From: UBA5336 sp964415675
GTDB taxonomy: Bacteria; Pseudomonadota; Alphaproteobacteria; Caulobacterales; Hyphomonadaceae
Assembly: GCA_964415675.1 (NCBI GenBank)
Contig: CAYQBG010000006.1
Span: 124,001 to 188,000, forward strand
Length of the DNA stretch: 64,000 nucleotides
Direction of reading: 5' to 3'
The position numbers and the translations under genes are program-made. Numbering within the stretch: the first letter of the stretch is position 1; the number at the start of each line of letters is the position of its first letter. The notes under the pieces were generated by a model. That model had not been told where the DNA came from. It made no database searches and saw nothing but the letters and a program-made list of their open reading frames with translations. Positions 34,514 through 43,135 of the stretch are shown one piece after another.

Positions 34514-35368
34514 TTACTGGCCCTTCAGGAAATCCTTCAGAGCCTCATCACGCGGATTATCGAGAACGATTTCCAGTCGCACATAGAGATTTCCTGGTGC
34601 GCCGGGTTTCTGTACACCTTTCCCCTTCAGCCGCAGCACCGTTCCGGTGTTGGAACCAGGTGGCACCTTGAGAGTCACAGGGCCGCTGGGCGTGCGCACT
34701 TCCAGCTTGCCGCCAAGCACGGCCGTCTTAAGCGGCATGGGCTGGGCCATCCGCAAATCGTCGCCTTCGCGTGACCAGATAGCCGAGTCCCTGATGCGAA
34801 CTTTCAGCATGGCATCGCCGGGCGGTCCGCCTGCCGGTGAGGGCTGGCCCTGGCTCTTGAGACGCAGCGTCTGTCCATCACTGATCCCCGCAGGTATTTC
34901 CACATCCAGCGAGCGGCCATCACCCATCGTCATGCGCCGCCGCGCACCCGTCACGGCATCGGCGAGTTCAATCTCTACGCTATAGCGAAGGTCGCGCCCC
35001 TTGATCGGCCCTGTGCGACGGCGCGTGCGAGCGCCACCGAACAGTCCCGAAAGGACATCCTCGAATGCGTCGCCATGCATACCGTTATGGCTGCCCCCGA
35101 ATCCCTCCGGCCCATAGCCGCCGGAACCGAAGGGCGCGCGTTCATGGCCATCCCCGTCGATCTCACCACGATCATAGCGCTGGCGCTTTTCAGGATCGCC
35201 GAGAATTTCGAATGCCGCAGACACCCGCTTGAATTCATCGGCCTTTTTAGAGTCGTCAGGATGCAGGTCCGGGTGCAGCGTCTTCACGAGCTGCCGGTAG
35301 GCCTTCCTGATGTCTTCGTCGCTGGCTGTCCTCTGGACGCCAAGCACTTTGTAAAGATCGCCGTTCAA
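34514..35368 (-). CDS. DnaJ/CbpA-like co-chaperone
   Basis: A 284-residue protein. The J domain (residues 4-68) has the HPD motif in VKTLHPDLHPDD. A Gly-rich stretch follows, then two C-terminal substrate-binding domains (RDLRYSVEIELADAVTGARR, MLKVRIRDSAIWSREGDDL). The zinc-finger CxxCxGxG repeats of DnaJ are absent, which makes it CbpA-type. It stimulates DnaK. It lies 44 bases downstream of the GTA cluster on the same strand, with no evidence of functional linkage. Confidence 0.92.
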   Translation of the reverse strand: MNGDLYKVLGVQRTASDEDIRKAYRQLVKTLHPDLHPDDSKKADEFKRVSAAFEILGDPEKRQRYDRGEIDGDGHERAPFGSGGYGPEGFGGSHNGMHGDAFEDVLSGLFGGARTRRRTGPIKGRDLRYSVEIELADAVTGARRRMTMGDGRSLDVEIPAGISDGQTLRLKSQGQPSPAGGPPGDAMLKVRIRDSAIWSREGDDLRMAQPMPLKTAVLGGKLEVRTPSGPVTLKVPPGSNTGTVLRLKGKGVQKPGAPGNLYVRLEIVLDNPRDEALKDFLKGQ

Positions 35369-35412
35369 TGCTCTGGGCCTTCGCCATAACTGCGCAACTG
35401 CCCTCTAATTAG

Positions 35413-36087
35413 CTACTCCAGCGTCAGGATTGAAGACCACGGCCCAGCACGTCCGTCCATGCCGATCTGACGAATGCGAACCGACTGGCCGATTTCGGGT
35501 ATGCCGGCCTCATAGCCTTCCACGATCTCAAGCTGGACCTGACCGACGCTGGACGTCCATTCGATTTCGAACACTTCGCTGAGCCGCGGCTCGGGCAGGT
35601 CCCAGTTGTCGGGCCTGTCCGGTCCACGCGACAGCCAGGTGAGCTTGCGCCCCTGCGCGCTGGAGACAAGCCGCAAATGCACCGGCCTCCAGGCCAGACC
35701 CTGTACGTTGTTGAAAGTCGCGACGCGCGTTTCACCGAAGAGCCCGGCCTGCCAGACCAGACCAACGCCGATTTCGTGGGCGCCGATATCTGCGCGCTCA
35801 ACCACCGTTTCGAGAAGGACGATGGCAGCGCCCTGCGCTGCGCCCCGCCCTGCGGCGACATCGGTTCCCTGCAGTCCGCGCAGCAGCCGGGTCAGGCGAT
35901 ACTGCCTTTGACCGATCAGTGTCGCATCGACAAAACCTAGCATCTCCCAGCCCGCATCGGTCTCGACCAGCAGCGTATTCGCACCGGCGAGGATCGACGC
36001 AGCGTGGCCGCTGGAAAGTCTGGCTTCAGACACTTCAAGTTCCAATTTCGCCGCCAGGTCCCAGCCAGGGATCACCCGCCGCCGCAA
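35413..36087 (-). CDS. GTA gp15-like protein, C-terminal part in a shifted frame
   Basis: This 224-residue frame continues the gp15 homology in the frame one base away from the main gene. It reads WDLAAKLELEVSEARLSS, then ANTLLVETDAGWEMLGF and RLTRLLRGLQGTDVAAGRG, a pattern typical of the end of GTA tail-tip proteins. The nominal ATG at 36087 lies inside the other frame and lacks a good ribosome site, so independent translation is doubtful. It is best regarded as the severed end of gp15. Confidence 0.7.
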   Translation of the reverse strand: MRRRVIPGWDLAAKLELEVSEARLSSGHAASILAGANTLLVETDAGWEMLGFVDATLIGQRQYRLTRLLRGLQGTDVAAGRGAAQGAAIVLLETVVERADIGAHEIGVGLVWQAGLFGETRVATFNNVQGLAWRPVHLRLVSSAQGRKLTWLSRGPDRPDNWDLPEPRLSEVFEIEWTSSVGQVQLEIVEGYEAGIPEIGQSVRIRQIGMDGRAGPWSSILTLE

Positions 36088-39055
36088 TCAGGGGGCGTGC
36101 ATCGTCCGGCTGGCCGGTCAGGCGCGGCGCATCGATCACCAGAATTTCAGGATCGGACGGGTGCAGCGCCTCCCGGCCAGCCGCCGGAAGCTCAACTGAT
36201 CTTGAAATCTGCGGCTCGGAAACCGCTCGCGAAACAGACACGCGCGCAGCACTGTCGGCATGTTCGAGACTCTCAACCCTCCAGTCGCCTTGAATCGGCC
36301 CGAAATGGAGACGGTGTCCCGGCAGGATCTCCAGTGCCGAAGGCCCGAGCTGGAGTTCACCGGTCTCCCGCGGCAGGCCTCGCTCAAGCAGCCGGGCGGC
36401 GATGCGCTCGGCGCGCGCGCGCGAGAGAGTGAGAGGAAGCTGCACACGGCGCGCATCCCTTGGATCACCTCCCGGGCGACGCGCCTCGGCGATGGCCGGC
36501 TCATAGTCACCTTGCAAGTCGGCATAGGCCAGCTGCACGCGGCCCGGCGACTTGTCCATGAGCGCCCGCGAGACCGACAGACCAGGGGCAGCAAGCTCCG
36601 CGTCCACCAGGCCAAGCCAGCGCGCAGCATCGCCTGTCTGGAAACGCAGACGCCCGTCCTCCTCTGCGACTTCAACGGAAAAAGCGGCCGCAAGCGGTTC
36701 GATCGCCCCACGAAGCCCGTGAACACCATCCAGCGCATAGCCCTCGACCAACCCATTGACGCGATCGCCGTCAACCGGTCCGACCCCTGCCCGCTCGCAC
36801 AGGTCGAGCAGGACATCAGCGAGAGGGGCGAGCCCGGTCCGGCCATTCAGCCAATGACCGCGGGACCAGTTCTCCCCATCGCTCCAGATATCGTCTCTAG
36901 CCGGCCAGGTCGGGAAGGGCCGGGCATCCCACGCCCAGACAAGGGTGCTTTCGACGGCGCTGGAATCGTCAAAATGAGGTAGAACGCTGATCAGCGCCCG
37001 CGACTGGAACACATCGTCTCTGGCCCCTGAGGAAAACGGCGGCAAGGCGCTTTCGGAACTCTTGGGGTCCCAGAACAGGTTCGGTGAATTGCCGCCCTTG
37101 TCGACGGCCGGAAACCCGATCTCGGAAAAGCGCACCGGCTTCGATTGCGGGATCCAGCCGGTCGGACTGATAACGCGTACGCCAGCAGGCCGCTCATGAT
37201 GGGTCTGGCTCCACCAGTTCGCGATATCTTTTGCGCGGAAGATCCAGTGTTCGCCATGCGCGGTATCGACAATCGGCGTGCGGAGCTGGTTCGCGCGCGC
37301 GTCCGCATCAGCATAGTACCAGTCATAGGCCTCACCGCCTTCGATATTGTCGCTCAGATAGTCGGGGTCATCGGGGCCTGCATAACCTGCAAGCGCATCG
37401 AGATGAGTCCCGCCGTCGCGCCAGTCGCCCATGGGCGGATACCAGTCGATACCGACGAAATCGATATCCCCATGCGCCCAGAGCGGGTCGAGCGGAAAAC
37501 GCACATCCTGGCTGCCATCATCGGGGACGTGGGAGCCATATTCGGTCCAGTCGGCTGCATAGGAAATCTTTGTCCCCGGCCCGACAATAGCCCTGACATC
37601 TGCCGCCAGATCCATCAGTGCCGCGACAAAGGGATATCCGCCCGCGCCATCGCGCAGCCGTGTCAGTCCGCGCAGCTCCGACCCCAGGAGAATCGCCTCG
37701 ACACCGCCTGCAGCCACGGACAAGGCCGCCATGTGCAGGACGAACCGGCGATAGCCCCAGTCCTGCGGGTCACCATCATAAACGACCTCACTCCCACGGA
37801 CATGGAAATCCTCAGGTGCCGCCTGGCCCATGAACGCCTCGGCGGCACTGACCGCCGCAGGCGTGCTATCGCTCTGGCTCGTAATCCGCCCGCGCCATGG
37901 AAAGACTGGCTGCTCGCTTCCTCCGTAAGGATCAGGCAGGCCATTGCCGGCAGGGACATCCATGAAGAGGAAAGGTGACACGGTCACGGCAATTCCCGCG
38001 GCATTCAGCGCCTGGATACCCTGCACGACCGCGCGATCTGCCGGCGTACCTCCGTAATTTGGCAAGCCCTCTTGCTCGCCAGACACCAGATAGGCCGTAT
38101 CCCGCTGCTGGCCGCAGACTTCCCAGCTCCAGGGGACTGTCACTTTCTCGCGTGACTCGACACCTGGCCTGACGCGGCAGGTCTCGGCCCGCAAATCGTC
38201 GCCGAACCAGCCAATCGTCAGCGCCGCGCTTCGCAGATTCGGAAAAGCGTCGATGAGCTGGTCCAGCGAGACGAGGAAATCTGCACGTCCGTCATGCGAA
38301 TTGGCATTGACCGGGCGCTCGCGGCCCGGAAATTCGCGGGTCCGCACGATCTGTGTGGCATAAACAAACTCCCCCGATGCCGGGATGATGTTCACGCCTG
38401 TCACCTTTTCAGCCATGGGCCCTGCAGCCAGTCTGGCCCGGGGCGGCTTGATCACCTCGAACGAGAATTGCGGCAAACGGTTGCCGAAACGCTCCAGCGG
38501 CATGTCTTCAAACACGATAAAGGCCGTGCCGCGATAGGCTGGCGCCTGGCCGGATCCTTCCACGGCCTCGATCAGCGGATCGGCGTCCTGTGTCTCGCTT
38601 CCGCGATAGACGCGATAATCATAATCACTGAGCCGGACCTCTTCACCATTGGCCCAGACCCGTTCGATACGCTGGATCTCGCCCTCACCGATGGCCACCG
38701 CAAAGCTGAGGCTGTAGCGATATTGAGCGACTGACGGTCCGCCCTTTCCGCCCCCCTCTTCATGCCGTGTCTCGCGAAACCGGGCCGCCCAGATGACCTG
38801 GCCACCCACACGGGCGCGTCCATACACATTGGCGATGCCGGCACCTTCCCGGCTTTCGGTCAGGTGGAGCGCCTTCAGTCGCGGTCCTTCGCGGCTCGGC
38901 GCAAAAAGCGCCGCATCTACAGACGCTCCGGCCACAGCACCCGCCGCCGCTCCCAGGACGTCGCCATCAAGTACGGTCCCGAGGATGCTGAGCCCGTTGG
39001 GCAGGAAACGGCGCCCGGCTGCCGCGCCGGCCTCAGACAGGACGATACGAGCCAT
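36035..39055 (-). CDS. GTA gp15-like tail-tip/host-specificity protein, C-terminus lost to a frameshift
   Basis: The start is ATG at 39055 (MARIVLSEAGAAAGRRFLPN), one base after the gp14 stop. The 1006 residues contain an N-terminal baseplate part (ANVYGRARVGGQVIWAARF), a TIM-barrel-like GTA domain (ISYAADWTEYGSHVPDDGSQ, DFVGIDWYPPMGDWRDGG) and tail-protein domains. The frame ends at GDPWLGPGGEIGT, short of the usual C-terminus, which continues in the adjacent frame at 35413-36087. Family proteins are about 1200-1300 residues. The product is probably truncated unless a +1 shift occurs. Confidence 0.85.
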   Translation of the reverse strand: MARIVLSEAGAAAGRRFLPNGLSILGTVLDGDVLGAAAGAVAGASVDAALFAPSREGPRLKALHLTESREGAGIANVYGRARVGGQVIWAARFRETRHEEGGGKGGPSVAQYRYSLSFAVAIGEGEIQRIERVWANGEEVRLSDYDYRVYRGSETQDADPLIEAVEGSGQAPAYRGTAFIVFEDMPLERFGNRLPQFSFEVIKPPRARLAAGPMAEKVTGVNIIPASGEFVYATQIVRTREFPGRERPVNANSHDGRADFLVSLDQLIDAFPNLRSAALTIGWFGDDLRAETCRVRPGVESREKVTVPWSWEVCGQQRDTAYLVSGEQEGLPNYGGTPADRAVVQGIQALNAAGIAVTVSPFLFMDVPAGNGLPDPYGGSEQPVFPWRGRITSQSDSTPAAVSAAEAFMGQAAPEDFHVRGSEVVYDGDPQDWGYRRFVLHMAALSVAAGGVEAILLGSELRGLTRLRDGAGGYPFVAALMDLAADVRAIVGPGTKISYAADWTEYGSHVPDDGSQDVRFPLDPLWAHGDIDFVGIDWYPPMGDWRDGGTHLDALAGYAGPDDPDYLSDNIEGGEAYDWYYADADARANQLRTPIVDTAHGEHWIFRAKDIANWWSQTHHERPAGVRVISPTGWIPQSKPVRFSEIGFPAVDKGGNSPNLFWDPKSSESALPPFSSGARDDVFQSRALISVLPHFDDSSAVESTLVWAWDARPFPTWPARDDIWSDGENWSRGHWLNGRTGLAPLADVLLDLCERAGVGPVDGDRVNGLVEGYALDGVHGLRGAIEPLAAAFSVEVAEEDGRLRFQTGDAARWLGLVDAELAAPGLSVSRALMDKSPGRVQLAYADLQGDYEPAIAEARRPGGDPRDARRVQLPLTLSRARAERIAARLLERGLPRETGELQLGPSALEILPGHRLHFGPIQGDWRVESLEHADSAARVSVSRAVSEPQISRSVELPAAGREALHPSDPEILVIDAPRLTGQPDDARPLIAAAGDPWLGPGGEIGT

Positions 39056-39056
39056 G

Positions 39057-39503
39057 TCAGTTCCTCTCCAGTTGCGGGAATGAAAATGCCGCAGCAATCC
39101 GGCGCTGCCACCAGGGCACGAGACGCGTTTCCGTGACCGAGCGCCCCCAATAGGCGTGGATGATCCGGCTTGCGGCGCCTTGCGCCTCGCTGACAATGGC
39201 GCAGTGCTTGGCCGGGCAGCCCGGGCCCATACGGAAGAGCAGCACATCGCCCCGGCCGCCCGCCCCTATCGGAATTTCGACAAGATACTGGCGCGCGGCC
39301 TCAAGCAGTTCCTCGCGGCCTGTTCTCTCCGACCAGTCCGACGTGTAGGGCGGAACCGCGACCGGCTCATCGCCAAGCAATTCGCGCCAGATGCCGCGCA
39401 CAAGGCCGAGACAATCGGCGCCGCTTCCGCGAAGGCTTGCCTGATGGCGGTAGGGTGTCCCGATCCATCCCTGCGCCGCGCTGACAATCTCTTCGCGCCT
39501 CAT
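39057..39503 (-). CDS. GTA gp14-like NlpC/P60 cell-wall peptidase
   Basis: A 148-residue NlpC/P60-fold protein with catalytic Cys31 (GSGADCLGLVRG), His100 (AKHCAIV) and a third polar residue, likely His116 (RIIHAYWG). It corresponds to the peptidase of the GTA tail tip, which opens peptidoglycan in the recipient. Start and stop are tightly packed between gp13 (4-base overlap) and gp15 (1-base gap). Confidence 0.9.
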   Translation of the reverse strand: MRREEIVSAAQGWIGTPYRHQASLRGSGADCLGLVRGIWRELLGDEPVAVPPYTSDWSERTGREELLEAARQYLVEIPIGAGGRGDVLLFRMGPGCPAKHCAIVSEAQGAASRIIHAYWGRSVTETRLVPWWQRRIAAAFSFPQLERN

Positions 39504-40153
39504 CGCCGGCCGCCATCATTGCCGCTGGCCGCTGGGCCGGACAGGACGAAACCCGGCCCGGGCATGTGCGGGAAGCCGCGAAAATTAGCGGTATTGTCAT
39601 ATGTGTCGCGGCAGGTCTCGAAACTGTGGTCGCAGGTCGCCTGCTCCATGCCGGGGGCGGTCAAGTCAACGCCGCAGCGGGCATCGCCGAGGACCGCATC
39701 ACACACGCGCGAATAGACCCGCCCGACAGGGCGCTCGAAATCTGCCTTCAGCGAGACAAGCTCGGCTTCGAACGCACCCCCGTTCTGGCGCAGCTGCGTC
39801 AGCCGGCCAGACCAAAGCCAGGCCCAGTGGCTCGTATTCGTCCAGTCCACACGGTAGACATCCACGCGCGCCCCGTCCCAGAGGCCCGCGCGCAGGTCAG
39901 CCTCGTCGATGGCGTCGCTGGACAGCGCACCTCTCGCATCGGCGCGTCCCGGCGCAAGTCCCTGGCCCGTCGAGAAGCTCGCCTGTTCAAAGCCCGCTCC
40001 GGGTTCATAGGTCACACCATCGACCAGCAAGGGTCGGTCATGTTCGGTTGCGCCGATGATCTGGCCGTCTGCCCGGGTGAGTTTCCAGCACAGACATGTC
40101 CGTGAAGCGCCAGAGCGGAGTGTGTTGATCAATTCGTCTTTGGAGCCCGTCAT
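39500..40153 (-). CDS. GTA gp13-like baseplate hub protein (DUF2163)
   Basis: A 217-residue protein of the DUF2163 family (GVTYEPGAGFEQASFSTGQG). Four cysteines in the C-terminal part, C151, C160, C174 and C181, match the set that holds an iron-sulfur cluster in the hub of the RcGTA tail. It overlaps gp14 by 4 bases and starts 3 bases after gp12. It is expected at the distal tail between gp12 and gp14. Confidence 0.88.
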   Translation of the reverse strand: MTGSKDELINTLRSGASRTCLCWKLTRADGQIIGATEHDRPLLVDGVTYEPGAGFEQASFSTGQGLAPGRADARGALSSDAIDEADLRAGLWDGARVDVYRVDWTNTSHWAWLWSGRLTQLRQNGGAFEAELVSLKADFERPVGRVYSRVCDAVLGDARCGVDLTAPGMEQATCDHSFETCRDTYDNTANFRGFPHMPGPGFVLSGPAASGNDGGRR

Positions 40154-40156
40154 AGC

Positions 40157-40780
40157 CTATCCGATCAGCTCAATCAGTCGTACGTTCACGATCCGCCCGG
40201 CGCCGAAGCCTTCCAGGCTGGCATCAAGGGTTTCGCTGTCGAAACGGGCCGGACAGTCAAACTGGAACCCGGCCGTGACAGACGCGCCGGCCGGCGGTGG
40301 CGTGTCGAAAGTAACAAGGCCGGTCAGCGAATCGACGCTGGTGCCAGCCACCTGTTCGGATCCGTCAATTGCAAGCCGCACCGTGCCATCGACCGGCTTG
40401 ATGATGCGCCGCACCGCCGCGCCATAATGCTTGACCAGCTGGAACCCGGTCTGCGCCCCGTCGCCCTCGCCGATCAGCTGATCGAGAGGCGTGATCGCCT
40501 GATCCGGACGCGCACTTCGGTCGTCGGTAAAGTCGCGAAAACGGAACCCGTGCAGGGGACCGCCGCGCGCTTCGAAAAACTCGATCAGGGCGTTGAGCTC
40601 ATCAAGCGTCGAAACGGCACTGCCGATATCCCAGCGCCGCCGGGATGTGGACCAGACGGCATTACGCAGCTCGGTCCCGCTGGCCAGCTGAATTATCTCG
40701 GTTCGCCGCTCCGGCCCGCCAATGGCGCCGAAGGCCAGCGCCAGCGGAAACCGGACTTCATGGAAATTCGTCAGACTCAA
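40157..40780 (-). CDS. GTA gp12-like distal tail protein (DUF2460)
   Basis: A 207-residue DUF2460 protein: FHEVRFPLALAFGAIGGPER, ELNALIEFFEARGGPLHGFR, FRFRDFTDD and a C-terminal beta domain. DUF2460 corresponds to the distal tail protein that joins tube and baseplate. It overlaps gp11 by 4 bases. Confidence 0.9.
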   Translation of the reverse strand: MSLTNFHEVRFPLALAFGAIGGPERRTEIIQLASGTELRNAVWSTSRRRWDIGSAVSTLDELNALIEFFEARGGPLHGFRFRDFTDDRSARPDQAITPLDQLIGEGDGAQTGFQLVKHYGAAVRRIIKPVDGTVRLAIDGSEQVAGTSVDSLTGLVTFDTPPPAGASVTAGFQFDCPARFDSETLDASLEGFGAGRIVNVRLIELIG

Positions 40781-41151
40781 AGGAACCTCCCGCCCGAAGC
40801 CGCGGCCCGGGCCAGCGCTGAGGAGATGGCGCCCTGGCTGGCAAGAATGCCGCGCGCATCGGCGCTGCCATTGGCGTTGAGATTGACGGTAATGCCCGGC
40901 ACCGCGCCACCATTGCCGCCGGCAAGGACAGTCTCCGCCGCGATCCTCGCCAGGTCCCTGAGGATGGCCTCGGCCATTTTCTGGAAATCGAGTTCCCCGG
41001 AGCGGGCCGCCCGGGCGAGAGTTTCCTCGATCCGCCGCCCGGCGCTGGCAAAGACATCTTCCAGGGCCGCAGCCGCTTCAGCGCCCGGCCCCTCGGCAAG
41101 CTGTCGAAGCGTATCGCCTGCGATCTCGATCTGCTGGTCGAATTCATCCAT
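40777..41151 (-). CDS. GTA gp11-like short tape-measure protein
   Basis: The start is ATG at 41151 (MDEFDQQIEIAGDTLRQLAE); an upstream in-frame start overlaps gp10.1 further and is unlikely. The 124 residues are largely helical, with a Gly/Asn-rich segment near residues 80-100. GTA tape-measure proteins are short, consistent with a short tail, and this one is at the lower end of the range I know. Position between gp10.1 and gp12 supports the call. Confidence 0.78.
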   Translation of the reverse strand: MDEFDQQIEIAGDTLRQLAEGPGAEAAAALEDVFASAGRRIEETLARAARSGELDFQKMAEAILRDLARIAAETVLAGGNGGAVPGITVNLNANGSADARGILASQGAISSALARAAASGGRFL

Positions 41152-41338
41152 CCTCGGTCTCCATGTTCTTGGGGGCGGGCTCACCTGCGCAAAGCGCTTC
41201 AAAATCCGTCCGGGTCATCGGCTGGTGCCGGCTTGACGAGAGCCAGCACCACTCGCGCAGGGACAATCGCCAGAACGCCTCCGGCGAGATACCCAGCGCC
41301 AGGGCTGCTCGCATCATTTCGGGCCAGGACAACATCAC
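41144..41338 (-). CDS. GTA gp10.1-like tail-assembly chaperone
   Basis: A 64-residue protein with the pattern ALALGISPEAFWRLSLREWC and MTRTDFEALCAGEP, typical of the small chaperone between gp10 and the tape measure. It may be made with gp10 in a coupled way: the gap to gp10 is one base and it overlaps gp11 by 8 bases. Confidence 0.8.
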   Translation of the reverse strand: MMLSWPEMMRAALALGISPEAFWRLSLREWCWLSSSRHQPMTRTDFEALCAGEPAPKNMETEDG

Positions 41339-41339
41339 A

Positions 41340-41633
41340 TCACCCCTCCAGCGCCGTGGTGAAGGCCTCGCTCACCGCCCTTGCCGCTACCGCCGGAGAG
41401 ACAGGCAGAGCCGACAGGCGCGCAGCGATGTCGATATGGCCGCCACCTCTGAGCAGCGCCTGAAGGACGCAAAGCAGGTCACTGGCTGAGAGTTTCGACA
41501 GGCGCGCGGTCAGCTGCGCCATCGAGCCGGCGTCGAGCGCGGTCTCGATCTCCGCAAGCGCGCCGAGCGTCAGGCAGAGGCGATACGACTCGCCATCGAT
41601 CTCGATCGCGGCCTCACCGCGCGCCCGGTTCAT
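41340..41633 (-). CDS. GTA gp10-like tail protein (GTA TAC-type)
   Basis: A 97-residue protein: MNRARGEAAIEIDGESYRLC, then LGALAEIETALDAGSM and a helical C-terminal part. This is the typical gp10 of GTA clusters, related to phage tail-assembly chaperones. It overlaps the major tail gene by 4 bases. Confidence 0.85.
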   Translation of the reverse strand: MNRARGEAAIEIDGESYRLCLTLGALAEIETALDAGSMAQLTARLSKLSASDLLCVLQALLRGGGHIDIAARLSALPVSPAVAARAVSEAFTTALEG

Positions 41634-42055
41634 GTCCCGCCCCCCTGAGGCAAGAACACGAGCGCCCCGGCGCTTTCCAGGGTGACGGAAAAACCCGCCT
41701 CACCGTCATAGCTGCCCTCCCAGACAAGTTCGGCGATCTGGAAGGCGCCGGTGAGCGAGCCGAAATGGGGGATCACGAGTTCCCAGTCCGGTACCGCGCC
41801 CGCGAAGAACACCTCGCGCATCCGCGCATCGCTCGCGGCATCCTTGAAGACGCCCGCGCCGGAGACCTTCGCCGACCTGACGCCCGCACCTGCAACCAGC
41901 TCGCGCCAGGCGTCAGGGCTGTCGGCGCTGGTTCCGTCCACGCGAACCGAAGACAGCTGGAAGCGTGTCGAGCGGATCCCCGCGAGGGTCTCATATCCAC
42001 CTTCACCATCGGCTATACGGATGAGTACATCCCTGCCCTTCTGGCCTGCCATCAC
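41630..42055 (-). CDS. GTA gp9-like major tail tube protein
   Basis: A 141-residue protein with the tail-tube family pattern (GQKGRDVLIRIADGEGGYET, STRFQLSSVRVDGTSADSPD AW region, and DGEAGFSVTLESAGALVF at the end). It forms the tail tube in GTA particles. A second in-frame ATG directly follows the first. It overlaps gp8 and gp10 by 4 bases each. Confidence 0.9.
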   Translation of the reverse strand: MMAGQKGRDVLIRIADGEGGYETLAGIRSTRFQLSSVRVDGTSADSPDAWRELVAGAGVRSAKVSGAGVFKDAASDARMREVFFAGAVPDWELVIPHFGSLTGAFQIAELVWEGSYDGEAGFSVTLESAGALVFLPQGGGT

Positions 42056-42486
42056 GCGGCCTCCTCTGAAATGATCCTGAGACGCACAAGGCCGCGGAAA
42101 CGGCGCTGGTCGGCGGTGCGCAACACATCGGAATAGACGACCTGCTGAAGGACAATCTGCTGTCCAGGCAGTTGCAACTCAGCGGTCTCGAAGGCGGCGC
42201 GCAGGGCGCCGACAAGTTCCAGTGCGAAAGCGCGCCCGCCATGTCGGGACTCTGTACTGATCGTGATCCGGCATTCCCGGGCAGCGACCCCGCACGCACT
42301 GGCATCGCTTTCCTCGACCCGCTCCAGGCGGGCAAAAGGAAAGGCAGGCGCGCCGGCATCGCCATCATGAATGCGCGGCGGATGGCCGAAGACGTCCCGG
42401 ACACCAGAATCGGCGCGCAACAGGTCGAGCGTGGCGCGCACCAGGTCGGCGCCATGCGAAGCGGCCAGAACCCCCTGCCCGCTCAT
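42052..42486 (-). CDS. GTA gp8-like tail terminator (DUF3168)
   Basis: A 144-residue DUF3168 protein: HGADLVRATLDLLRADSGVR then VFGHPPRIHDGDAGAPAFPF, and RGLVRLRIISEE near the end. DUF3168 corresponds to the tail terminator that joins tail to head. It overlaps gp6 directly by 4 bases, so there is no room for a gp7 (head-tail stopper) gene. Confidence 0.87.
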   Translation of the reverse strand: MSGQGVLAASHGADLVRATLDLLRADSGVRDVFGHPPRIHDGDAGAPAFPFARLERVEESDASACGVAARECRITISTESRHGGRAFALELVGALRAAFETAELQLPGQQIVLQQVVYSDVLRTADQRRFRGLVRLRIISEEAA

Positions 42487-43049
42487 ATCCGCACCTCCCG
42501 ACGAGCCGCCAGGATGGCCTGCACAGGCGCGGGCATGGCATCCTCGCCGTCGCTGGCGCGAGGCTGGCGGCCATAAGCCTGCGCGACAAGGACCAGAACG
42601 GCCTGTCTGAGATCGGCGGGCAAGCCGCTTGCTGTGGCAGAAAACCCGGTTTCGAAATCCACTTCGACGCAGGAGGCGTCATCCACCGACGCCAGAATGC
42701 TCCACGGGCGCAGGACGAGGCGGCCGCAATCGTCGAGCTTGAAACGGTCTGAATGATCCTCAATCGCACCGGACGAATGGCGCACACTGGCCGAAACCAG
42801 TCGAATGACTGGGCCAGGCCGCAATAACTCCCCACGGCCTCGCAGGCGCGCCGGCCAGTGGCTGTAAGTCTTGCGAAGCGTCCGCGTCACGAGAGCCAGC
42901 CCAGCGGCGTTTTCCAGCCGTTCGGTGGCCGCATCGATCAGGCGCGCGATATAATCGTCTTCGCCAGCATGTCCGATGCGCAACTCATCGCGGGCCTGAC
43001 CAATGGATACAGGCGGCTCGGCTGGCGGCGCAATCACCGTCAGTGTCAT
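42483..43049 (-). CDS. GTA gp6-like head-tail adaptor
   Basis: The start is ATG at 43049, behind GGGGGTGAG; an in-frame GTG at 43058 is an alternative. About 188 residues with the connector fold pattern (SIGQARDELRIGHAGEDDYI, ARLIDAATERLENAAGLALV) followed by a beta region. Transcription into this gene must pass the hairpin terminator at 43077-43116. Confidence 0.88.
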   Translation of the reverse strand: MTLTVIAPPAEPPVSIGQARDELRIGHAGEDDYIARLIDAATERLENAAGLALVTRTLRKTYSHWPARLRGRGELLRPGPVIRLVSASVRHSSGAIEDHSDRFKLDDCGRLVLRPWSILASVDDASCVEVDFETGFSATASGLPADLRQAVLVLVAQAYGRQPRASDGEDAMPAPVQAILAARREVRI

Positions 43050-43076
43050 GGGGCTCACCCCCTTGTTGGAAAGAAG

Positions 43077-43116
43077 AAAAAAATGCTCTCCCGACTTTCA
43101 GGACGGCCGGGAGAGC
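43077..43116 (-). terminator. Rho-independent terminator between capsid and gp6
   Basis: On the minus strand the arms GCTCTCCCG and CGGGAGAGC pair perfectly (9 bp) around a 14-base loop. A run of seven T follows, starting one base after the stem. It lies 19 bases past the capsid stop and 27 bases before the gp6 ATG. It would raise capsid over tail output by stopping many transcripts here. Confidence 0.88.
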
Positions 43117-43135
43117 GAGGCTTCAGGGGGGAACG

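Noticed and set aside
39055..39247. N-terminal extension of gp15 to 39247
   Set aside because: The extra 64 residues lie inside gp14 and lack homology; the ATG at 39055 is one base after the gp14 stop.
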